This document shows, piece by piece, positions 6,796 through 13,343 of a DNA stretch of 13,525 bases (position 1 is its first letter; each line of letters starts with the position of its first letter). The stretch comes from JBBRQP01 sp038226175. Its GTDB lineage: Bacteria; Cyanobacteriota; Cyanobacteriia; Gloeobacterales; Anthocerotibacteraceae. The notes under the pieces were generated by a model that was given only the letters and a program-made list of their open reading frames with translations, had not been told where the DNA came from and did no database searches. Both the position numbers and the translations under genes were made by a program. The stretch is from assembly GCA_038226175.1 (NCBI GenBank), contig JBBRQP010000076.1, forward strand, positions 1 to 13,525, written 5' to 3'.

Positions 6796-6804
6796 TGATA
6801 TAAT
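6796..6804 (+). promoter_or_regulatory. Extended -10 promoter for the cyanoexosortase A cluster
   Basis: TG-A-TATAAT is a consensus extended -10 element (TG at 6796-6797, TATAAT at 6799-6804). No good -35 is visible 16-18 nt upstream, which is tolerated by extended -10 promoters. Transcription would start near 6811, leaving a leader of about 55 nt before the ATG at 6867. Confidence 0.65.
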
Positions 6805-6815
6805 ATCCATATTCG

Positions 6816-6835
6816 GAACTCAGGCCTTAGAGTTC
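6816..6835 (+). promoter_or_regulatory. Small stem-loop in the 5' leader
   Basis: GAACTC and GAGTTC pair as a perfect 6-bp stem around the 8-nt loop AGGCCTTA, which itself contains the palindrome AGGCCT. It lies within a few bases of the predicted transcription start, so it could be a 5'-stabilising hairpin or part of an operator. No known riboswitch pattern is seen. Confidence 0.3.
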
Positions 6836-6866
6836 ACGTCGTTATTCCTTGGAAACGGAGTCCACT

Positions 6867-7046
6867 ATGCGTCATCCCCTACAGCCTCAAGCCCCAGTTG
6901 AAGTCCTCTATGGGCCCTGGCATGGTAAGCAAGGGTTATTACAAGAAGCGATCACATCTCAGGAATGGCTGGTACGTCTACTACAAGAAGATCAAGACGG
7001 AGCCATTTTGCTAGTACTCAAGCCCTATCAGTTTCGCCCGCTTTGA
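6867..7046 (+). CDS. Small KOW-like protein
   Basis: A 59-aa protein starting MRHPLQPQ. The segment VEVLYGPWHGKQGLLQEAI resembles a KOW motif, as in NusG and some ribosomal proteins, and is followed by two more hydrophobic strands (EWLVRLLQE and AILLVLKPYQFRPL), enough for a small SH3-like barrel. The start is well defined: GGAG lies 6 nt before ATG 6867; the frame extends upstream only to a TTG. It is the first gene after the palindromic promoter and 37 nt before the exosortase, so it is probably co-transcribed with it. An RNA or ribosome-binding role would be a guess from the fold alone, and I do not recognise the family. Confidence 0.7.
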   Translation: MRHPLQPQAPVEVLYGPWHGKQGLLQEAITSQEWLVRLLQEDQDGAILLVLKPYQFRPL

Positions 7047-7083
7047 CGTGTATACTCAGTAAGTAAAGTTGCGGTCTTGCCCG

Positions 7084-7941
7084 ATGCAGGATTTTTTTAA
7101 AAGTCCCGGACAATTCATATTTCAACCAGCACTTTGGTTATTTGGCCTATTACTAATTCTTGCTGCGTTTCATGTGTGTGCAGTTTGGAATATGCTCCGC
7201 GACACGGATGTTTTGACGATCAGTATTTTATTTTGGGCGACGGTTATCTATTTATTGTGGGAGCGGCGCGCCTCCCTTAGGTTAACCAGCACGCTACTGG
7301 CGACCTTAGCGGGTATGGCTCTACTAATTCTGGTCGCACTCAAGGGAACTTTCTTTTACACACCCTTTGCTCAAATTACCCCCTTGATTTCTTTAGTTGC
7401 CTTAATCCTGATCGCTTCTGGCTTTGGGGGCTGGCGACAGTACCCCAAAGAATTAACGGTGATGGCAATTTTAGTTTCCTCCACCTTGGCGACTACCCTA
7501 GCTGCGCCCTATCTAGATAAATTGGCTCTGGTCACAGCCCAATTCGGGCATCTAGTGCTGCTCTACAGTGGGTTTGATGCGCTACGTCAGGGGACATTAA
7601 TTCGGTTACCAACTGGAGCCATTGATGTCTATGCCGGGTGTTCTGGTTTTGAGTCGATGATGCAACTACTACGTTTGGCCTTATTATTTTTAGTGTTATT
7701 TCCTGCCCAACTTTGGCAAAAATTTTTAGTCCCGCTTGTTGCTTTGAGCATCGCCTTCGCAGTCAATGGTATGCGTGTGGCTCTGATGGCAGTTTTGGTT
7801 GCAGGTGGTGACTTAAATACCTTTGAGTACTGGCATCAAGGTGATGGCTCTAATATCTTTTCGGTCGTCGCGATGTTGGCCTTTGGGGTCTTTTGCCGCT
7901 ATGGCATCTGGCGCGAAGCAGCAGAGTCTCGTCCCTTATGA
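7084..7941 (+). CDS. crtA: Cyanoexosortase A
   Basis: A 285-aa polytopic inner-membrane protein with about eight hydrophobic segments. Exosortases are the membrane-embedded counterparts of sortases and archaeosortases: they recognise C-terminal PEP-CTERM-like tags on exported proteins and cleave or transfer them, usually alongside exopolysaccharide export. The catalytic triad is visible: C186 in VYAGCSGFESMMQLL, R231 in NGMRVALMAVL, and H251 in EYWHQGDGSNIF. The motif details fit the cyanobacterial subtype, cyanoexosortase A. I start at ATG 7084. The frame is open from a TTG at 7069, and neither start has a strong Shine-Dalgarno. The stop overlaps the next gene's start as ATGA. The symbol follows the cyanoexosortase family name and is unrelated to carotenoid crtA. 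Confidence 0.9.
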   Translation: MQDFFKSPGQFIFQPALWLFGLLLILAAFHVCAVWNMLRDTDVLTISILFWATVIYLLWERRASLRLTSTLLATLAGMALLILVALKGTFFYTPFAQITPLISLVALILIASGFGGWRQYPKELTVMAILVSSTLATTLAAPYLDKLALVTAQFGHLVLLYSGFDALRQGTLIRLPTGAIDVYAGCSGFESMMQLLRLALLFLVLFPAQLWQKFLVPLVALSIAFAVNGMRVALMAVLVAGGDLNTFEYWHQGDGSNIFSVVAMLAFGVFCRYGIWREAAESRPL

Positions 7942-8597
7942 AGACGCCCGTGCGTTTAGGTTTGGTGATCCTGACCTGTGCGGGCATGTTGGTCATGGTC
8001 AGCCAATTACTGGTTAACCCTAGCCTAGGTCGCCCTGTCTTGCGCCCTTACCAGTTTCCGCCCAGTCTCACCTTTGGTACCTATCAAGCACAGCCACGCT
8101 TTCAGGCGCGTCAGCTCATTGGCCCAAAAATTGCCACAGCGCACAGCGAAGGGCATTATCAGTCACCGCCTTTTGAGCTAGATATGCGTTACTTCTATGA
8201 TGGTGCAACGGTCAACGGTGATGTGGTGACCTATAACCAAAGCTACTTACCAACGGCAGTTAGCGGCTCTAGCGAAATTCGAGGAAAACCAGAAACCGGA
8301 TTGTACCAATTATTTACTTACGAAGGACGGGCTTATTTGAGTGCCTGTATCAATCCTCGAGGGACGAGCACCGTGACCGCTGCGCAATTTTTGGCGCATC
8401 GCCAAGCGCTTGATCATGGGCCACAACGCTTCGCAGCTTGGGTGCTCAATCAGGAATATTGGCTTGACCGGCGTTGTCTATGGTCTCAAATTTCGTTACC
8501 GTTAAGCCAAGACTCACTCCCCACTGCTTATACGCGCCTCGAACAGGTGTGGCTACCTTGGTATGCTTGGTGGCGTGAGCATTTTCCCCCTGTTTGA
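7938..8597 (+). CDS. Cyanoexosortase A system-associated protein
   Basis: A 219-aa protein with one N-terminal membrane anchor (about residues 5-25) and a large extracytoplasmic domain. Blocks such as FELDMRYFYDGATVNGDVV, LYQLFTYEGRAYLSACINP and DRRCLWSQISLPL match the partner protein found next to cyanoexosortase A, a positional analogue of EpsI in proteobacterial exosortase loci. Two cysteines (in LSAC and RRCLW) are conspicuous in the outer domain. The ATG overlaps the exosortase stop (ATGA, 7938-7941), a classic sign of translational coupling and a strict partner relationship. Its biochemical role is not established. In-frame codons upstream of 7938 lie within the exosortase gene and are unlikely to be used. 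Confidence 0.88.
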   Translation: MKTPVRLGLVILTCAGMLVMVSQLLVNPSLGRPVLRPYQFPPSLTFGTYQAQPRFQARQLIGPKIATAHSEGHYQSPPFELDMRYFYDGATVNGDVVTYNQSYLPTAVSGSSEIRGKPETGLYQLFTYEGRAYLSACINPRGTSTVTAAQFLAHRQALDHGPQRFAAWVLNQEYWLDRRCLWSQISLPLSQDSLPTAYTRLEQVWLPWYAWWREHFPPV

Positions 8598-8611
8598 TTG
8601 GAGATCATGCG

Positions 8612-9316
8612 ATGCTTTTAAAAGGAACCGAATGGTGGTCAGGCTCAATTTTGCGCTTGATCGGCTATGGGCTATTGATCCTGTTGGTTTTTGATCTCGT
8701 GACTTTATTTGCACCTTCTCACTTTGAAGATGTGACCTGGAGTTTACAGACCGTTGGGGCTTTAGTAGAAAAAGCGGGGGTTCCACTGCTAGCGCTCGCG
8801 TTGATTTTTTATGGAGAAACCACCGCACAGGAGCGCAAACTGCTCAAGCCTATTGCTTGGCTAACGATGGTGGCTGGGGTCTTATATTTGACCTTGATTC
8901 CTTGGGGCTTGACTGCTGCCGGACGCATCAATGTCCTCAACAACTACAGTATTAGTAATGAGGCAAACCAGCGTATTGCTCAGATCCAGCAACGCCGCGA
9001 CCAATATGCCAAAATTTCACCTGATGACATGGATCGTATTTTTATTAATATGAAACAAAAAAAACAACTTCAGGGTCTCAAAAACACCCAAGAGTTACGT
9101 ATTCGCCTATTTTCTGATATCGCAAAAGTCGAGTCAGGTGTCCGTAAAAATGCCCTAGAACGGCAGCACAATATCCGCCTGGAGCTGGTCAAAAATGCGA
9201 CCAAGTGGAGTTTGGGAGCCTTGGTATCCGGTATCTTTTTTTTGATGGTGGGCTGGGTAATGATCCGCCGCTTCAAATTGCAAGCAGTTCCTGAAGAAGA
9301 TTTTGCGGAAAATTAG
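8612..9316 (+). CDS. HpsJ-like membrane protein, first of three paralogues
   Basis: A 234-aa protein with four predicted membrane segments (about 15-34, 55-68, 82-103 and 198-218). A long, charged, probably coiled-coil loop (about 110-195) lies between the third and fourth. Shared family landmarks are RLIGYGLL, a short loop ending in W, FYGE at the end of helix 2, LIPWGL and NVLNN. HpsJ was described in the hormogonium polysaccharide locus of filamentous cyanobacteria, and HpsJ-like genes accompany cyanoexosortases. Start ATG 8612 has GGAG 8 nt upstream; the frame runs back to a TTG at 8594 overlapping the previous stop. It lies 14 nt after the associated protein gene, in the same operon. Molecular function is unknown. 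Confidence 0.85.
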   Translation: MLLKGTEWWSGSILRLIGYGLLILLVFDLVTLFAPSHFEDVTWSLQTVGALVEKAGVPLLALALIFYGETTAQERKLLKPIAWLTMVAGVLYLTLIPWGLTAAGRINVLNNYSISNEANQRIAQIQQRRDQYAKISPDDMDRIFINMKQKKQLQGLKNTQELRIRLFSDIAKVESGVRKNALERQHNIRLELVKNATKWSLGALVSGIFFLMVGWVMIRRFKLQAVPEEDFAEN

Positions 9317-9362
9317 AGGCTATGGGTATGATGAATAGCACAGCAGCGAAGTCAGAGGTACT

Positions 9363-10082
9363 ATGACAACGTGGTCACCAGATAGTGAAAATGCCCAACG
9401 CGATCTCATCCTGAGTCGTTTATTTCGGGTCGCTGGTTATGGTTTACTGATTTTTATTTTGTTTGAAGTGGTGAATTCCTTTATCCCCCTTAATTTTGGT
9501 AATCCGCTTTGGGAATCCGGCCTCGTTATTGGCCTGACTCGGGGCGTACCAATTGCGATCTTGGGCTTAGTAATGGTGTTTTATGGGGAGCTTAAGCCGC
9601 TGCGTGAGCAAGAAAGCTTTTGGCTCAATCCCATTGCCTGGGCCTTGATCTTAGTTAGTTTTTTATATGTATTGCTGATTCCTTTGGGGTTGTCTGCCAC
9701 CGTTCGCATCAATGTATTCAATAACGTGCGCTTGGGTCAACAAACACAGGCCAAACTGACCCAACTTCAAAAGGAACGCTCAGCTTTAGAAAAAGTTAGT
9801 GCTAAGCAAGCGGAGCTCATCTTCGCTAAAGGCCGTAGTCAAGGTCATTTTAAGGATAGCCGTACTCCCCAAGAGCTGCGCAAAAAAGTTGCCGCCGAAC
9901 TAGATGACCGAGAAAGAACCCTTACTAAAAATTCTCAAAAGATTCGTCAAAATGCCCGTTGGCGTTTAGTCTTGGATGCTTCAGTCTGGATTCTCAATAC
10001 CTTGATCGCAGGGGTAGTATTTTTTAGCATCTGGCGCACCCTGAGTCGGGATTTAGATGTCAACACCGTTTGGGTTGAGTAG
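9363..10082 (+). CDS. HpsJ-like membrane protein, second paralogue, probably C-terminally truncated
   Basis: A 239-aa paralogue with the same plan: RVAGYGLL (helix 1), VMVFYGEL (helix 2), YVLLIPLGL (helix 3), an NNVRLGQQTQ-led coiled-coil loop, and a last helix at about 203-225. GAGG precedes the ATG by a few bases. The stop TAG at 10080-10082 lies inside the first copy of a 14-nt tandem repeat (10070-10083 and 10084-10097, one mismatch). If one copy is removed in silico, the frame continues for 30 more residues, QLDLGNLELVDEEWLEQFLG followed by an acidic end, to TAA 10184-10186. The present reading frame therefore appears to be a shortened version of a 269-aa ancestor. The membrane and coiled-coil core is intact, so the protein may still work. 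Confidence 0.82.
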   Translation: MTTWSPDSENAQRDLILSRLFRVAGYGLLIFILFEVVNSFIPLNFGNPLWESGLVIGLTRGVPIAILGLVMVFYGELKPLREQESFWLNPIAWALILVSFLYVLLIPLGLSATVRINVFNNVRLGQQTQAKLTQLQKERSALEKVSAKQAELIFAKGRSQGHFKDSRTPQELRKKVAAELDDRERTLTKNSQKIRQNARWRLVLDASVWILNTLIAGVVFFSIWRTLSRDLDVNTVWVE

Positions 10083-10097
10083 CTTGGGTTGAGCAGC
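10070..10097 (+). repeat. 14-nt tandem duplication at the end of the second HpsJ-like gene
   Basis: TTGGGTTGAGTAGC (10070-10083) is followed directly by TTGGGTTGAGCAGC (10084-10097). The single difference changes TAG to CAG. The unit length is not a multiple of three, so the duplication shifts the frame, and the first copy also supplies the stop codon of the upstream ORF. Confidence 0.9.
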
Positions 10098-10186
10098 TTG
10101 ATTTGGGTAATTTGGAATTGGTAGATGAAGAATGGCTTGAGCAATTTCTTGGTGCTCAATACTGGGAAGAAGAAGACGAACCGTAA
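10079..10186 (+). pseudogene. Detached C-terminal tail of the second HpsJ-like gene
   Basis: This stretch of 35 sense codons has no ATG start and no convincing ribosome binding site, yet stays open and codes a composition unlike random sequence: VEQLDLGNLELVDEEWLEQF and then an aromatic/acidic end rich in Glu and Asp. It joins the upstream frame perfectly if one 14-nt repeat unit is deleted. I read it as a former C-terminal extension now out of frame. A free-standing small gene with a non-standard start is the less likely alternative. Confidence 0.55.
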
Positions 10187-10239
10187 TTTACGGTACGCTG
10201 TAAAAAGTTCGGATTTATGTTCATTTACGGTGAGGTTTT

Positions 10240-11070
10240 ATGACGCAAGCTACCCCCAATAACGCTCCCGCTGAAGATAATAAAAATTTCCGTAAAGCAG
10301 CCATTGAAACGCGTTTGCGCGCCATTTTTCGGCTGGCAGGTTACGGTTTACTCGCCTCTGCCCTACTTGATGTGATTGCGGTCTTTGTCCCACCCAATTT
10401 TGACGACCCAGTCTGGCGCTTCAAGGTCGTCGGCGATTTGGTCGAACGAATGCCTGTACCGCTGATGGGCTTGATTTTGGTATTTTATGGCGAACTCAGT
10501 GCCCGATCCAAACCCTTACTCAAAACGCTATCAATCCTGTCTTTGTTGGTCGGCATTGCCTTTCTAGCCTTGATCCCGCTGGGACTCGTCGCCAGCCAAA
10601 AAATCAATGACCAAAATAATTTGCAGATCGGGGCACGGTTTACCCAGCAGATCGACCAAATCAAAGACCGCAAAACCCAACTGGGCAAAATCAAACCCGA
10701 AGACCTAGACCGTGCGCTCACACTCCTCAATAACCAAGGCAAACTCAAGGATATTAAAAGCTCTTCGCAATTCAAAAGCACCTTGTTTTCTGAGTTAGCC
10801 AAAGCTGAGGATCAAATCAAATCTGAAGCTGATAATACCCGCAAAAACCTGACCACAACATTAGTCAAAAACTCTGTTAAATGGACTCTGGGTGCCTTAC
10901 TCGCCGGAATTATCTTTATCCTGTTTTGGCGTATTACCTCCCGGCGCCTTGATGACACGATGACGATTCGTCCCTCAAGGAGTGCTCGCGTCACAGCCGA
11001 ACAAGTTGCCGAGAGCCTAATTGCCGAAAACAAACAGAATGAGGCCGGAGAAGCCCCATCTCCCTCCTAG
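10240..11070 (+). CDS. HpsJ-like membrane protein, third paralogue
   Basis: A 276-aa paralogue, the longest of the three. After a polar N-terminus (1-28) come FRLAGYGLL (helix 1), LILVFYGEL (helix 2), LALIPLGLV (helix 3), a charged loop beginning KINDQNNLQIGARF (about 120-210) with coiled-coil character, and the last helix at about 213-230. A 45-residue cytoplasmic-type tail follows, with SRRLDDTM, a basic RPSRSARV patch and an acidic helix. GAGG lies 4 nt before the ATG. The LVKNSVKWTLGALLAGI stretch is closest to the first paralogue (LVKNATKWSLGALVSGI), suggesting that these two are nearer relatives. Its stop lies in CTAG, shared with the converging transporter gene. Confidence 0.85.
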   Translation: MTQATPNNAPAEDNKNFRKAAIETRLRAIFRLAGYGLLASALLDVIAVFVPPNFDDPVWRFKVVGDLVERMPVPLMGLILVFYGELSARSKPLLKTLSILSLLVGIAFLALIPLGLVASQKINDQNNLQIGARFTQQIDQIKDRKTQLGKIKPEDLDRALTLLNNQGKLKDIKSSSQFKSTLFSELAKAEDQIKSEADNTRKNLTTTLVKNSVKWTLGALLAGIIFILFWRITSRRLDDTMTIRPSRSARVTAEQVAESLIAENKQNEAGEAPSPS

Positions 11071-12425
11071 TGCTGCTGCCGCCGTTGGGCTAATTGGTCT
11101 AGGACTTCCTGATGTTTTTGGCGCGTAAGCGGATAAAACCAAGCAAATATCACGCCCACAATCAGAATCACGAGCGGCACTGGGCCTATCATCACCCGCA
11201 GAGCCAAGATTGCCGACTCGGGCTGGACTGGCGGTGGATTACTCGTAGTGCTGACAAAGCCTGACCAATTGAGCGCTTGTCCTACCAAAAATAAGCCTGC
11301 GGCTAGCCCTACTTTTTGTAATAAAACCATCAGGGAATAAAAAACGCCTTCCCGACGCTGTCCGGTTGTGACTTCATCGAGGTCAATCACATCTGGGAGC
11401 ATAGACCACGGGATCAAATAGGCCACAGCTACCCCCATGCCCGCCATCACAGCCAGTATCAGCATCAAAATAGTCTGACCCGGTTGTAGCGTAAGCAAAC
11501 CAATCTGTGCCACCATCCATAGCCCCATACCCAAGAAAAAAACTTCGCGCTTACCCAGTTTTTGGCTGACTGCATTCCACACAAATAGCATCACCAAAGC
11601 GGTTCCCTGCACCCCCAAAATTGTGAATGAAATCCAGCTTCCCGGCAGTCCCATCCGGAAGGTGATGTAGTAAGGAATGATGGTGGCGGTAATTTGTACC
11701 GCTAGCCAAGAACATAAATAAATCCCAATCACTAATAGATAAGCGCGATTATTTAAGGCAATTTTGAGTTGCTCCACAATTGGTAGCGGCTCGCTCTCGA
11801 CGTGATAACGCTCTTGAGTACCCCAAAAGCACCAAAATAAAGGCAATACTGCTAGCACCGCCCAAATCGCCCCAGAAACCAAATAGCCTAATGCTGGATC
11901 TCGGGGAAACTGTCCGACAATCAAGGGATGCACTACCGCTGAAACTAGACTGCCGCTAATCGAAAAGGCAAACCGATAATTGCTCAAACTTGTCCGTTCG
12001 TCATAATCCTGGGTTAGCTCTGGGGTCAAGGCCGTATAAGGCAAATTGACGGCTGAGAAACAACTACTAAAAATAATCGCCACCAGCAAATAATACCAAA
12101 ATAAAGCGGCGGGATTACCCGCAAAAGGAATCCACCACTGTGCCAAAAACATCAGCCCAAAAGGAATTGCCCCAAACAATAACCAAGGCCGTCTACGCCC
12201 CCAGCGACTCCGCGTCCGGTCGGTCAAAATCCCAATCACTGGGTCAGTCAGGGCATCCCAAATCTTACTGATAGCCAAGATACTCCCTGCAACGGCTGGA
12301 TTAAGCCCAGCCACTCCTGTCAAAAATGGTAAAAAGAAGAAAACCTGCAAATTAGCTGTAATCGCAGGCCCCAAATCCCCTGCACCATAAGCTAATTTTT
12401 GCCCCAAAGTCATGCGTTCGGACAT
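11067..12425 (-). CDS. GPH-family (glycoside-pentoside-hexuronide:cation) MFS symporter
   Basis: A 452-aa protein with about 12 membrane segments. The GPH signature is clear after helix 2: ISKIWDALTDPVIGILTDRT (residues 52-71), then RSRWGRRRPWLL (72-83), the cytoplasmic loop that distinguishes MelB-type symporters from other major facilitator proteins. A second-half element DVIDLDEVTTGQRREGVFYS is also typical. Members import sugars or glycosides with Na+ or H+, but the substrate here cannot be told from sequence. ATG 12425 has GAGG about 8-10 nt upstream; an in-frame ATG four codons later is possible. It converges on the third HpsJ-like gene, so it is not part of that operon. Confidence 0.92.
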   Translation of the reverse strand: MSERMTLGQKLAYGAGDLGPAITANLQVFFFLPFLTGVAGLNPAVAGSILAISKIWDALTDPVIGILTDRTRSRWGRRRPWLLFGAIPFGLMFLAQWWIPFAGNPAALFWYYLLVAIIFSSCFSAVNLPYTALTPELTQDYDERTSLSNYRFAFSISGSLVSAVVHPLIVGQFPRDPALGYLVSGAIWAVLAVLPLFWCFWGTQERYHVESEPLPIVEQLKIALNNRAYLLVIGIYLCSWLAVQITATIIPYYITFRMGLPGSWISFTILGVQGTALVMLFVWNAVSQKLGKREVFFLGMGLWMVAQIGLLTLQPGQTILMLILAVMAGMGVAVAYLIPWSMLPDVIDLDEVTTGQRREGVFYSLMVLLQKVGLAAGLFLVGQALNWSGFVSTTSNPPPVQPESAILALRVMIGPVPLVILIVGVIFAWFYPLTRQKHQEVLDQLAQRRQQH

Positions 12426-12487
12426 GGATAAATTTCCTCGTGCTATTCGTACCCTAGCAGGAACTTGCCGTATGGACGCAGCGCAGT

Positions 12488-12516
12488 TTTACGAAGGGGC
12501 GGGGTTCTCTTATAAT
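12488..12516 (+). promoter_or_regulatory. Promoter of the tRNA-Thr gene
   Basis: TATAAT at 12511-12516 is a consensus -10, and TTTACG at 12488-12493 is a weak -35 with ideal 17-nt spacing. The -10 ends 11 nt before the first base of the tRNA, implying a very short 5' leader. Confidence 0.6.
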
Positions 12517-12527
12517 AAGTCTGGTAT

Positions 12528-12601
12528 GCCCCCGTAGCTCAGCTGGTTAGAGCGCCATACTTGTAATATGGAGGTCAACGGTTCGAATCCGTTCTGGGGC
12601 T
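12528..12601 (+). tRNA. trnT: tRNA-Thr (anticodon UGU)
   Basis: A full cloverleaf folds from this stretch: acceptor GCCCCCG/CTGGGGC, D stem GCTC/GAGC, anticodon stem CCATA/TATGG with loop CTTGTAA giving anticodon UGU (reads ACA), 5-nt variable loop, and T arm AACGG-TTCGAAT-CCGTT. The discriminator is T and no CCA is encoded. One acceptor pair is a mismatch, C6 opposite T67. The flanking DNA to the right is much richer in A+T than the left. Confidence 0.95.
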
Positions 12602-12707
12602 ATCTTTTAAATAAAGAAATATAGGATTACGTATATCTAACGGCTTTTTAATGAATAGTATTATGATATTTTCTTTTAATCAAATTCACTTTGGAGAAAA
12701 TACAATA

Positions 12708-13343
12708 ATGCAACTTGTCAACCTTAAATGTGTAAACCATTCTTCTTTTACTAAAATATATAAGTTGATAGCAATAATAACTTTAAGCATTATCGGCTAT
12801 GTTGCTCCCGTATATGCAGATGATTTTATTCCTGACGATATCTCAGTATCTGATACGACCAACTTTATGAAGGATATGGAGTTTGATATCCAAGGTGGTC
12901 ATTTGGCTTGGCAGGACGATAGAAGTGGAACCTTGTGGGTTGCTGATGTTGATCCAAATACGGGTGCATTCAACCCAATAAATGGCATGGGAACGATGGT
13001 AGATCTCGGTTTGTTGCCGATGAGCCTAACAAAAAATGGTCCAGAGTGGATCTTGGGATTACCTAAAGCGCAAGTCGTTTATTCCAAACAACTCACAGCA
13101 GAGCCCGTCACCTCCGTAGTCAAGCGTGCCTATCTCAATCGTCAAGGTATCTGGGTCACGGAGGATTTGCCTGATACCAATTCTTTTTATGACCCAATTG
13201 GCTCCAAAAATCCTACGGATATCAATGGTCAAGTGGCTTCTCATAGTGCCCTCAGCACAATCTGGTCTGTGCTCAATAAAGTCAAAAAATCTGGCAGTCT
13301 CAGTACGCCTCCCTATCTAATACACTTTCCGCTTATAGAATAA
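12708..13343 (+). pseudogene. Secreted protein gene truncated by an IS630-type insertion
   Basis: The frame from ATG 12708 (GGAG 11 nt upstream) codes 211 residues. Residues 1-37 are a signal peptide: positively charged start, hydrophobic core LIAIITLSIIG, cleavage likely after VYA before DD. The mature part contains FDIQGGHLAWQDDRSGTLWV, a pattern like repeats of WD40/TolB-type beta-propellers, then LNRQGIWVTEDLPDTNSF. I do not recognise the family. The host sequence ends at TA 13318-13319, where an IS630 inverted repeat begins, and the last seven residues (IHFPLIE) and the stop come from the insertion sequence. The gene is therefore cut short and its remainder should lie beyond the element. 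The first 150 nt or so are very A+T rich, unlike neighbouring genes, hinting at acquired DNA next to the tRNA. An upstream ATG at 12651 is less likely. Confidence 0.7.

Noticed and set aside
6849..6866. Longer form of the KOW-like protein starting at a TTG
   Set aside because: GGAG lies at an ideal 6 nt from ATG 6867, while the TTG has no ribosome binding site.
10181..10193. Palindrome CCGTAA-T-TTACGG as a terminator between the second and third HpsJ-like genes
   Set aside because: The one-base centre cannot form an RNA loop, the stem is A+T rich and no T-tract follows.
8553..11033. Several open frames on the minus strand opposite the HpsJ-like genes
   Set aside because: They are basic, low-quality antisense frames without ribosome binding sites, fully covered by the well-supported plus-strand genes.
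12708..13343. The secreted protein as an exosortase substrate
   Set aside because: It has a signal peptide, but the true C-terminus is lost to the IS, so no PEP-CTERM-like tag can be seen. The link would be speculation.
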